Positions 1 through 6,201 of a DNA stretch of 6,464 bases are shown here, one piece after another. The position numbers were made by a program, and so were the translations under genes. The stretch lies in the NCBI GenBank assembly GCA_016882345.1, contig VGQR01000117.1, positions 1-6,464 on the forward strand. Direction: 5' to 3'. Source of the DNA: Cyanobacteria bacterium K_DeepCast_35m_m2_023 (GTDB taxonomy: Bacteria > Cyanobacteriota > Cyanobacteriia > PCC-6307 > Cyanobiaceae). Position 1 is the first letter of the stretch; the number at the start of each line of letters is the position of its first letter. Below the pieces are notes generated by a model. It ran no database searches and had not been told where the DNA came from. It saw only the letters and a list, made by a program, of their open reading frames with translations.

Positions 1-409
1 TCACATCGTTGAAGACAAATGTGATCAAGCTCATCAGCAGGGCCAGTGATAAGGCTGGAACCACCATGCGCCAGGTCGGCACCCCCACGCTGCGCAACGC
101 GGTCAGCTCACTGTTGCCAGACAGGCGGCTGTAGCCCAACAGCGTGGCCATCAGAGTGGCCATCGGAAAGGCCAGCACCAGAAAGGCCGGCAGGTTCAAC
201 AGCAGCACCTGCAGCGCCGCCAGCAGGGGTAGACCCGATTCGGCAACGCGGCGCACCAGCTCAAACACCACCCCGACCGACAGGGACACTGCCGTGAACG
301 CCGCGATGCCAAACAGCAGTGGACCGATCAATTCCCCCAGCAACCAACGGTCGAGCAGAGGGATGCGCCGCACCTGGCGCTGGCTCCAGGTCATCAGGTT
401 CACACTCAC
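1..409 (-). CDS. LptF/LptG-family LPS export permease, N-terminal part (runs off the left edge)
   Basis: This is the inner-membrane permease of the LPS-exporting ABC transporter. It should pair with the LptB ATPase encoded immediately upstream to extract LPS from the outer leaflet of the inner membrane. About 136 codons are visible and the 3' end lies outside the window. Reading the minus strand gives a basic N-terminus, a hydrophobic segment at about residues 28-50, a second at about 61-91, and a third from about 111. Between the last two lies SELTALRSVGV (about 100-110), which matches the cytoplasmic coupling-helix region of YjgP/YjgQ (LptF/LptG) proteins. The GTG at 409-407 is chosen as start because it overlaps the lptB stop by 4 bases (GTGA) and has GAGG 10 bases upstream. 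A GTG at 403 and an ATG at 394 in the same frame are alternatives with poorer spacing. LptF and LptG cannot be told apart here, so no symbol is given. Confidence 0.88.
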   Translation of the reverse strand, partial: MSVNLMTWSQRQVRRIPLLDRWLLGELIGPLLFGIAAFTAVSLSVGVVFELVRRVAESGLPLLAALQVLLLNLPAFLVLAFPMATLMATLLGYSRLSGNSELTALRSVGVPTWRMVVPALSLALLMSLITFVFNDV

Positions 410-1134
410 AACTGGAATCCCTCACCGAGGTAGTGGCGGCGGACGATGGGATCAGAGCCCATTGCCGCCGCTGTGCCAGATGCCAGGATCTTGCCGTCGG
501 TAAGGATGTAAGCGCGATCAGTGATCGCCAACGTTTCACGCACGTTGTGATCCGTGATCAACACACCCATGCCCCGCTGTTTGAGGCTGCCAACCAACTC
601 CTGCAGATCGGCCACCGCCATCGGGTCAACCCCGGCGAAGGGTTCATCCAGCAAGAGATAACGCGGACCCTCCGATCCCACGGCCAGGGCCCGGGCCACC
701 TCGCAGCGCCGCCGTTCACCACCGGAGAGCTGGTAGCCGCGGCGTTGCAGAAACGGCTCCAGCCGAAATTCGGCCACCAACGCATCGAGTCGCGCTCGAT
801 GCAGGCCAACCGGCGTGCCGCTGACGTCGAGCGCCAGGCGCAAGTTGTCTTGAACCGACAACTGACGAAACACGCTGGGTTCTTGCGGCAGATAGCCGAT
901 GCCGAGTCGGGCCCTTTGGGCCATTGACAGGTGTTCGACTGCCTGGTCGTCGACGCGGATGCTGCCGCTGTCAGGGCGCAACAATCCGGTGATCAGATGG
1001 AAGGTGGTGGTTTTGCCGGCCCCGTTGGGGCCCAGCAGGCCAACCACCTCCGCCCGCTTGAGCTCGAGATCGACCGCACGAACCAACGGGCGACCATCAA
1101 CACTGAGACAGGCCGCTTGAACCTGCAGGTTCAT
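406..1134 (-). CDS. lptB: LptB, ATP-binding subunit of the LPS export ABC transporter
   Basis: This cytoplasmic ATPase powers LPS extraction by the LptF/LptG permease. The 242-residue protein has the full ABC set in order: Walker A GPNGAGKTT (35-43), Q-loop in YLPQEPSVF (81-89), signature LSGGE followed by RRR (136-143), Walker B with its glutamate in YLLLDEP (159-165), D-loop GVDP (168-171), and switch histidine in ITDHN (H196). Length and the LPQEPSVFRQ / LLLDEPFAGVDP style fit LptB (YhbG) rather than generic transport ATPases. The ATG at 1134 overlaps the stop of the upstream LptA-like gene as ATGA, and the stop overlaps the downstream permease as GTGA, indicating translational coupling. 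No clear Shine-Dalgarno precedes the ATG, consistent with coupling. No catalytic residue appears missing. Confidence 0.96.
   Translation of the reverse strand: MNLQVQAACLSVDGRPLVRAVDLELKRAEVVGLLGPNGAGKTTTFHLITGLLRPDSGSIRVDDQAVEHLSMAQRARLGIGYLPQEPSVFRQLSVQDNLRLALDVSGTPVGLHRARLDALVAEFRLEPFLQRRGYQLSGGERRRCEVARALAVGSEGPRYLLLDEPFAGVDPMAVADLQELVGSLKQRGMGVLITDHNVRETLAITDRAYILTDGKILASGTAAAMGSDPIVRRHYLGEGFQL
420..423 (-). promoter_or_regulatory. Shine-Dalgarno-like GAGG supporting the GTG start of the LptF/G permease
   Basis: The minus strand reads GAGG here, 10 bases before the GTG at 409. It lies within the last codons of lptB. It favours the GTG start over the in-frame ATG at 394, which would sit 25 bases away. 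Spacing is at the long end of the usual range, so this is moderate support only. Confidence 0.45.
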
Positions 1135-1592
1135 GGCTGGCGATCCAGACGCAGGGTGCTGAACACCTGACGTCCCTTGGCTGGCATCGCCTTGATCCGC
1201 TCGCTGCCGAGCAGCACGATGACCTGTTCAGCTCGCATCGAGCTGCCATCGGACTGAATCACGTCCACATCACCACTCAGCACGATCCGGTTTTCGCGTG
1301 AGAAATACTGCGCCTGACGCGCCGTGGCCACGACATTTCGATCGGGGTAAACGATGCGGACATTGCCGCTCGCGGTGATGATGCCGGTGCGGTTGTCGGC
1401 CTGTTGCACATCCGATTCGATGCTCACCAGGCCCGAGGTGGTCAAGGCGGCGGCAGGAGTCACCGCCGGTTTGGGGGCTGAACCTGGGTTCTCCTGCCCC
1501 AACACCGCTGGATTAGCGACCCAGCTCACCACCATGGCAGTGATGAACAGGGCCAGGGCCGGGCGTTGGGGGCGAGCCTTGGGCACCGGCAT
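1131..1592 (-). CDS. lptA: LptA/OstA-like periplasmic LPS transport protein
   Basis: This is the probable periplasmic bridge component that passes LPS from the inner-membrane complex to the outer membrane. From the ATG at 1592 it has 153 residues: a short basic N-terminus, a hydrophobic stretch at about 11-32 (signal peptide or anchor), a Pro/Ala-rich linker to about 55, then an OstA/LptA-like region at about 56-136. That region has the repeating beta pattern ASGNVRIVYP (74-83) and LSGDVDVIQ (105-113), the 'GNV... A..A.Y' and 'GDV.V' signatures of the family. An in-frame TTG at 1604 would add four residues; neither start has a good Shine-Dalgarno, so the start is uncertain by 12 bases. Its place directly before lptB supports the role. 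The domain is small and could in principle be LptC-like, but the motif pattern and absence of a longer C-terminal part favour LptA. Confidence 0.82.
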   Translation of the reverse strand: MPVPKARPQRPALALFITAMVVSWVANPAVLGQENPGSAPKPAVTPAAALTTSGLVSIESDVQQADNRTGIITASGNVRIVYPDRNVVATARQAQYFSRENRIVLSGDVDVIQSDGSSMRAEQVIVLLGSERIKAMPAKGRQVFSTLRLDRQP

Positions 1593-1609
1593 CCGATCGG
1601 CCAAATCTG

Positions 1610-1631
1610 CTGATCTGAATCTACAGATCAG
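1610..1631 (-). other. Perfect 8-bp inverted repeat over the DUF309 stop codon
   Basis: CTGATCTG and CAGATCAG form a perfect 8-base stem around a 6-base loop, and the loop contains the TAG stop of the DUF309 gene (1621-1623). The hairpin ends 17 bases before the ATG proposed for the LptA-like gene. There is no following T-run, so it does not look like an intrinsic terminator. It might slow ribosomes, stabilise an RNA end or be chance. The structure is directly visible; any function is inference. Confidence 0.5.
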
Positions 1632-2019
1632 GCTGCGACAACAGTTTCAGCGGCTGCAACCCGGCATCGTCACCGCTCTGACCTCCTTGCAGGGCATGAA
1701 GATGGCCTGCGGCGGCCTGGCGCAGGCTGTCGAGATCGAGGCCGAGGGCCTCCCGGTCGCAGCGCTGCAAGCGACCGAGACCCTCGCCCATCAACACCGT
1801 GGCGCCGCGCAGATTGCCGCGCTCCCGATGAATCTGGGACACAGCGATCTGCAGAATCCCCTGCAGAACTGCCCGCATTGGACCGTTGGTCCCATGCCAT
1901 AGCTCTTCGAACCCGTCATGGCAGGCGTACCACTCACCCTGGTTGAACAGGGTGATGGCTTCACCGAGGCGGGGGTCGGCTTTGAGCGCCTGTTCCTCTG
2001 GATCAACGAGCGATGACAC
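1621..2019 (-). CDS. DUF309 domain protein of unknown function
   Basis: A small soluble protein of 132 residues, recognised as DUF309 (PF03745). The family hallmark FNQGEWYACHDGFEELWH is at about 25-42, where H34, E38 and W41 are the typical conserved positions. A second conserved block follows, GILQIAVSQIHRERGN and RGA (about 54-73), with H64. The rest is predicted helical, with no signal peptide or membrane segment. The biochemical role of the family is not known to me; the paired His/Glu positions could suggest a metal or ligand site, but that is speculation. The frame stays open into the end of typA, but GTG at 2019 gives a protein starting just before the conserved region and leaves a 34-base gap after the typA stop. 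Upstream ATGs would force overlap with typA. The Shine-Dalgarno is weak. It is likely co-transcribed with typA and the lpt genes. Confidence 0.85.
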   Translation of the reverse strand: MSSLVDPEEQALKADPRLGEAITLFNQGEWYACHDGFEELWHGTNGPMRAVLQGILQIAVSQIHRERGNLRGATVLMGEGLGRLQRCDREALGLDLDSLRQAAAGHLHALQGGQSGDDAGLQPLKLLSQPDL

Positions 2020-2053
2020 TGGGGTGGAGCCAGATGGGTTAGGCCTGCATCGC

Positions 2054-3862
2054 TCAACGCCGGGCCGGTTTCTTGGCAGGCAGCTTGCGCAGCCGGATCG
2101 ACTCTGGGGTGACTTCGAGCATCTCATCGGGACCGATGTACTCGAGTGCACGCTCCAGAGTCATCTGGAGCGGAGCCTGGAGCGTGTCCAGTTCGTCGGC
2201 ACCGGCGGAGCGCATGTTGGTGAGTTGCTTCGCCTTGCAGACGTTGATCTCGAGATCCTGCTGACGGTTGTGCTCGCCCACGATCATGCCTTTGTAGACC
2301 TTGGTTCCCGGAGAGATGAAGAACTGGCCGCGATCCTCAGCGTTCTTGAGGGCATAGAACGTGGCGGTTCCCTCCTCAAAGGCAATCAGCACACCATTGC
2401 GACGGGCGTCAAATTCGCCCTGCATCGGCCGATAATCGAGGAATGAGTGGCTCATGATGCCCTCGCCACGGGTGGCGCGGATGAATTCGCCGCGGAAACC
2501 GATCAGGCCCCTGGAAGGAACCACAAATTCCAACTGGGTGCGGCCATCGCTGGTGGTTTCCATGTTCTGCATCTCGCCCTTGCGCACACCAAGTTTTTCG
2601 ATGCAGGCGCCCACCGAGGCTTCGGGCACATCCATGACCAGGGTCTCAAACGGCTCATGGGGTGTGCCGTCGATGGTGCGAAAAATCACCTGTGGCTGGC
2701 TGACTTGAAATTCGTAGCCTTCGCGGCGCATGGTCTCGATCAGAATGCCGAGGTGCAATTCACCGCGACCACTGACGGCGAAGCGATCGGGTGAATCAGT
2801 GTCCTCAACCCGCAGGGCCACGTTCGTCAACAACTCGCGTTGCAGGCGGTCTCGCACCTGACGGCTGGTGACAAATTTGCCCTCCTTGCCGGCGAAGGGA
2901 GAGTCGTTGACCACAAAGGTCATCTGCAGGGTGGGCTCATCCACCCGAATCAGAGGCAGGGCTTCTGGATTGTCGGGGCAGGCAATGGTTTCACCGATGT
3001 TGACTTCGTCAAATCCAGCCACGGCGACCAGATCACCGGCAGTGGCCTGCTCGATTTCAACCCGCTGCAAACCCTGGAAACCCAGCAGCTTGCTGATGCG
3101 ACCCCGTTTGATGCTGCCGTCATCCCGGATCAGGGCGGCACTCTGACCGGCCTTGATCACGCCGTTGTGGATGCGGCCGATCATGATGCGACCGAGAAAG
3201 TCGCTGTAATCCAAAGTGGTCACCTGCATCTGCAGGGGCTTTGCGGCGTCGCCGACCGGCGGCGGTACATGGCGAAGGATTGCGTCAAACAGCGGCTTCA
3301 TTGAATCGCTGTCGGTCTTCATGTCGGGCTTGGCGTAACCGCCCATGCCACTGCCGAACAGATAGGGAAAATCGCACTGGTCATCATCGGCGCCCAGCTC
3401 GAGGAACAGATCGAGCACTTTGTCGACAGCGATCTCAGGGTCAACCCGTGCCCGGTCGATCTTGTTGACAAACACGATCGGACGCAGACCCTTTTCCAGC
3501 GCCTTTTTCAGCACAAAGCGGGTCTGGGGCATGGGACCCTCATTGGCATCGACAATGAGCAGGGCTCCATCGACCATGCCCAGCACCCGCTCCACCTCAC
3601 CGCCGAAATCGGCGTGGCCGGGGGTGTCAACAATATTGATGCGAATACCGTTATAATCTACCGCCGTATTTTTTGACAGAATGGTGATGCCACGCTCGCG
3701 CTCAAGGTCATTGGAATCGAGCACACAGGTGGGGACCGCCTCGCCTTCGCGAAAAATGCCAGATTGATTTAACAGGGCATCAACAAGTGTTGTTTTGCCG
3801 TGATCGACGTGCGCAATGATGGCAATATTTCTGATGGCTGCAGCTTTGTGGTCATCACCCAT
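2054..3862 (-). CDS. typA: TypA/BipA translational GTPase
   Basis: A ribosome-binding GTPase of the EF-G/LepA class, linked in other bacteria to ribosome assembly and to cold and other stress responses. The 602-residue length is normal for the family. GTPase motifs are all present: G1 AHVDHGKT (17-24), G2 RGITI (57-61), G3 DTPGH (79-83), G4 NKID (123-126), and a G5-region YLFGSG (about 167-172). A beta-barrel domain II follows (about 205-300), then [22 protein letters not shown] (from about 328), typical of TypA, the [16 protein letters not shown]-like domain (from about 374), and the TypA C-terminal domain ending in a basic KKPARR tail. The ATG at 3862 has AGGA 8 bases upstream (3874-3871). 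The gene follows the VanY gene by 38 bases and precedes DUF309 by 34. Its first roughly 75 codons are much richer in A/T than the remainder (see findings). Confidence 0.97.
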   Translation of the reverse strand: MGDDHKAAAIRNIAIIAHVDHGKTTLVDALLNQSGIFREGEAVPTCVLDSNDLERERGITILSKNTAVDYNGIRINIVDTPGHADFGGEVERVLGMVDGALLIVDANEGPMPQTRFVLKKALEKGLRPIVFVNKIDRARVDPEIAVDKVLDLFLELGADDDQCDFPYLFGSGMGGYAKPDMKTDSDSMKPLFDAILRHVPPPVGDAAKPLQMQVTTLDYSDFLGRIMIGRIHNGVIKAGQSAALIRDDGSIKRGRISKLLGFQGLQRVEIEQATAGDLVAVAGFDEVNIGETIACPDNPEALPLIRVDEPTLQMTFVVNDSPFAGKEGKFVTSRQVRDRLQRELLTNVALRVEDTDSPDRFAVSGRGELHLGILIETMRREGYEFQVSQPQVIFRTIDGTPHEPFETLVMDVPEASVGACIEKLGVRKGEMQNMETTSDGRTQLEFVVPSRGLIGFRGEFIRATRGEGIMSHSFLDYRPMQGEFDARRNGVLIAFEEGTATFYALKNAEDRGQFFISPGTKVYKGMIVGEHNRQQDLEINVCKAKQLTNMRSAGADELDTLQAPLQMTLERALEYIGPDEMLEVTPESIRLRKLPAKKPARR

Positions 3863-3900
3863 GGGGCTGATCCTGACGCGATTGAGTCCAATGAGAGACT

Positions 3901-4713
3901 CTATCGCAGCGCCCTACCTCGACTGAGCCTCTGGGCTGGTTCAAACACCTGCAGGGCCTTGGCCGTTCCCTCAAAGCGCCAATGCCAGGGCTCGTAATTC
4001 ACGCCTTGGCCGTTGGCCGGCGGAAACGACAGCACAAAATGGAAGCGTGCGGCATTCGCATTCAGCCAGGCGAAGGCAGCCGTGCGCTCAAAACTCGCCG
4101 ACAGGTTGGTCTGGGGTGCCCTGGCATCGCCCAGATCGACGGCGTAACCGGTGCTGTGCTCCGAGTACCCAGGCGGAGCACTGACCTGGGCCCGTTCGCG
4201 TGCACTCTGGTTGCGGGCGGATTTGACATCAAAAAACAGGTGTTGTTGCAGGGCGATCGAGCGGTAGGCACTCAGGATCACCAGGTCGATCCCATCGGCC
4301 TCGGCCGCTGCCTGCATGGCCAGCAGAGCTTCGGCTGCATCACGCTGCAACTGCAGACCGGGCGCCACGGACACCAGCTCGGTGCTGTTGATCTCTCGGT
4401 AGGGCAGATGGCCGAGCAAGCGGCCGTCAGAGTCGGGCCTGGCCCCAATCGCCTTGAGCAGATCGCCCTCGGGCGACCGCTGCATCAGGGCGGGGGACAG
4501 CGCCGCTGCGATCAGCACCAACACAGCGGCGGTGATGGCGGCAGTCCACCGTCGACGGGCCAAGGGGCCACGGCGTTGCGGCGGAATCAGCGACCGCCTG
4601 GCCTGGGGAATGTCGCCAGCTTCGGCAGCGCCCAGGGGCGAGGCTGGCGACCGTCGCTGCGCAGCCGCAGATCGGGAACCAAAGGGCGTCAGGGTCCCGC
4701 ACAACACAGACAT
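3901..4713 (-). CDS. Membrane-anchored VanY-type D-Ala-D-Ala carboxypeptidase
   Basis: A predicted zinc-dependent peptidase of the M15B (VanY/LdcB-like) family that trims D-Ala or other terminal D-amino acids from peptidoglycan stem peptides, on the periplasmic side. The 270-residue protein has an Arg/Pro/Ala-rich N-terminus (1-56) ending in RRGPLARRR, one membrane segment (about 57-77), and a C-terminal VanY domain (about 100-260). Visible motifs are SAYRS (148-152), the metal-binding SEHSTGYAVD (184-193, H186 and D193), and EPWHWR (251-256, catalytic-type E251 and zinc ligand H254). All key residues are present, so it should be active. ATG 4713 has AGGA only 5 bases upstream (4722-4719), supporting this start. 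Positive charges before the membrane segment predict an N-in, C-out topology. It is first in the minus-strand run, 38 bases before typA. D,D- versus L,D-specificity cannot be decided from sequence alone. Confidence 0.9.
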   Translation of the reverse strand: MSVLCGTLTPFGSRSAAAQRRSPASPLGAAEAGDIPQARRSLIPPQRRGPLARRRWTAAITAAVLVLIAAALSPALMQRSPEGDLLKAIGARPDSDGRLLGHLPYREINSTELVSVAPGLQLQRDAAEALLAMQAAAEADGIDLVILSAYRSIALQQHLFFDVKSARNQSARERAQVSAPPGYSEHSTGYAVDLGDARAPQTNLSASFERTAAFAWLNANAARFHFVLSFPPANGQGVNYEPWHWRFEGTAKALQVFEPAQRLSRGRALR

Positions 4714-4809
4714 GACAATCCTAGGCGTGGCCTTGGGACTGACCAGCAGCGAACGGCGCAGCAGTGTTAGCGTCCAGGCCCAGATTCCCTACGGCGGAGC
4801 GGCTTTCTG
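4714..4809. promoter_or_regulatory. Divergent spacer between the VanY gene and chlP, probable promoter region for both
   Basis: These 96 bases separate two divergently transcribed genes, so at least one promoter for each direction is expected here or inside the neighbouring 5' coding ends. I found Shine-Dalgarno-like AGGA for the VanY gene (4722-4719) and GGAG for chlP (4796-4799, 10 bases before the ATG). I found no convincing paired -35 and -10 boxes. The short palindrome CCTAGG (4720-4725) overlaps the VanY ribosome-binding region. The role as promoter is inferred from layout, not from a recognised motif. Confidence 0.4.
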
Positions 4810-6192
4810 ATGGTTCGAGTGGCAGTGGTGGGCGGTGGCCCCAGCGGCTCCTGTGCTGCCGAAGTTCTGGCCAAGGCCGGAATTGAAACCTGGATTTTCG
4901 AGCGCAAGCTCGACAACGCCAAGCCCTGCGGTGGTGCAATCCCCCTGTGCATGGTCTCGGAATTCGACCTGCCCGAGTCGATCATCGACCGCAAGGTGCG
5001 CAACATGAAGATGATCTCCCCCTCCAACCGGGAGGTGGACATCAATCTCGAGAACGACAACGAATACATCGGCATGTGCCGCCGCGAGGTGATGGATGCG
5101 TTTTTGCGCAACCGTGCTGCCGAGCTGGGTGCCCAGCTGATCAATGGTCTGGTAACCAAAATCGACACCGGAACCAATCGTCAGGGACCATACACCCTCA
5201 CTTATTCGGACTACAGCGGTGGTGAAGCGACCGGCGAGACCAAAACCCTCGAGGTCGACGTCATCATCGGCGCCGACGGTGCCAACAGTCGCGTGGCCAA
5301 AGCCATGGACGCGGGCGATTACAACGTGGCCATCGCCTTCCAGGAGCGCATCAAGCTCCCTGCTGAAGAGATGAAGTACTACGAAAGCCTTGCGGAAATG
5401 TACGTCGGCACCGACGTCTCACCCGACTTCTATGCCTGGGTGTTTCCGAAATACGACCATGTCGCTGTCGGCACCGGCACGATGCAGCAGAACCAATCCC
5501 TGATCAAGAGCCTGCAAGAGGGCATTCGCGAACGGGCCAAGAAGCGCCTGGTGAATGGCGAGGTGATCAAGGTAGAAGCCCATCCGATTCCCGAACATCC
5601 TCGCCCGCGGCGGGTTGTGGGCCGCATGGCTCTGGTGGGCGACGCCGCTGGCTATGTCACCAAAAGTTCTGGCGAAGGCATCTACTTTGCAGCCAAGAGT
5701 GGCCGCATGTGTGCCGAACAGATTGTGGCAGCCAGCCAAGGTCGCAAACGCATCCCCAGCGAAGCTGACCTCAAGAAGTACCTCAAACTCTGGGATCGCC
5801 AATATGGCGCCACCTACAAGGTGCTCGAGATTCTGCAGAACATCTTCTATCGCAACGACGCAGCTCGTGAAGCATTCGTCGAAATGTGCGATGACAAAGA
5901 TGTGCAGCGCCTCACCTTTGACAGTTACCTCTACAAGCGTGTGGTGGCGATGAATCCCTGGCAGCAGCTCAAGCTGACCCTGTTGACCCTGGGGGCGGTG
6001 CTGCGGGGCAATGCGCTTGCCCCACAGGGGTACAAACCCGTTGACAGCGCTGTGCGTGATGACGCCGAGGTCACCGCCATGCTGGCGGTGAGCACGATCA
6101 AAGGTGGCATCCGCGTCGGGGCACTAAAGCCTGCCGCCCCAGCCGCTGAGACGAGCGGCGACGGCGAGCGGGAGCCAGCCCTCAGCCGCTGA
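4810..6192 (+). CDS. chlP: ChlP, geranylgeranyl diphosphate/chlorophyll reductase
   Basis: An FAD- and NADPH-dependent enzyme that reduces three double bonds of the geranylgeranyl chain to phytyl, supplying chlorophyll and tocopherol side chains; it acts at photosynthetic membranes. The 460-residue protein shows the N-terminal FAD-binding fold VAVVGGGPSGSCAAEVL (4-20, GGGPSG at 8-13), the family-typical KPCGGAIP (38-45), the NAD/FAD-associated GADGANS (154-160), and GDAAGYVTKSSGEGI (277-291), the second flavin-contact motif of geranylgeranyl reductases. Start ATG 4810 is the first ATG after an in-frame TAG (4768-4770) and has GGAG 10 bases upstream. The conserved part ends near residue 440; the last roughly 20 residues are a variable Ala/Glu-rich tail. 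It is divergent from the VanY gene and convergent with glyS, overlapping the latter by 11 bases. Bacteriochlorophyll BchP is the related alternative, but the context favours ChlP. Confidence 0.96.
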   Translation: MVRVAVVGGGPSGSCAAEVLAKAGIETWIFERKLDNAKPCGGAIPLCMVSEFDLPESIIDRKVRNMKMISPSNREVDINLENDNEYIGMCRREVMDAFLRNRAAELGAQLINGLVTKIDTGTNRQGPYTLTYSDYSGGEATGETKTLEVDVIIGADGANSRVAKAMDAGDYNVAIAFQERIKLPAEEMKYYESLAEMYVGTDVSPDFYAWVFPKYDHVAVGTGTMQQNQSLIKSLQEGIRERAKKRLVNGEVIKVEAHPIPEHPRPRRVVGRMALVGDAAGYVTKSSGEGIYFAAKSGRMCAEQIVAASQGRKRIPSEADLKKYLKLWDRQYGATYKVLEILQNIFYRNDAAREAFVEMCDDKDVQRLTFDSYLYKRVVAMNPWQQLKLTLLTLGAVLRGNALAPQGYKPVDSAVRDDAEVTAMLAVSTIKGGIRVGALKPAAPAAETSGDGEREPALSR

Positions 6193-6201
6193 TCCGGCTG
6201 A
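6182..6201. terminator. 7-bp GC-rich inverted repeat over the chlP and glyS stop codons, possible two-way terminator
   Basis: TCAGCCG (6182-6188) and CGGCTGA (6195-6201) are perfect reverse complements around a 6-base loop. The repeat contains the chlP stop TGA (6190-6192) in the loop and the glyS stop (6184-6182) in one arm. Because the repeat is symmetrical it would form a hairpin in both transcripts. Neither side has a T-run, so it is not a classical intrinsic terminator. The call as terminator rests on its position at the convergent gene ends. Confidence 0.4.

Noticed and set aside
319..927. A 202-codon plus-strand reading frame antisense to lptB and the permease start
   Set aside because: No family resemblance, and it mirrors a fully motif-supported lptB. 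It is a shadow frame.
2020..2151. Extension of the DUF309 frame upstream to an ATG at 2151
   Set aside because: It would overlap the typA coding end by nearly 100 bases. The added residues do not resemble DUF309, whose conserved region starts after the GTG at 2019.
1886..2446. A 186-codon plus-strand frame antisense to the typA/DUF309 junction
   Set aside because: It lies opposite two recognised genes and shows no domain or ribosome-binding site.
3652..3678. Perfect TATAAT (3652-3657) and TTGACA (3673-3678) on the plus strand inside typA
   Set aside because: They are in the wrong order for a promoter on that strand, and neither has a partner box at about 17 bases. They are a by-product of the AT-rich 5' end of typA.
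3884..3901. GAGTC/GACTC 5-base inverted repeat in the spacer between the VanY gene and typA
   Set aside because: The stem is short and has no T-run, so it is too weak to call a terminator or regulatory hairpin.
3982..4770. A 262-codon plus-strand reading frame antisense to the VanY gene
   Set aside because: It covers nearly the full VanY gene but has no recognisable domain, only scattered Gln/Gly/Arg-rich composition. Long antisense frames are common in GC-rich genes, and the VanY frame has all catalytic motifs.
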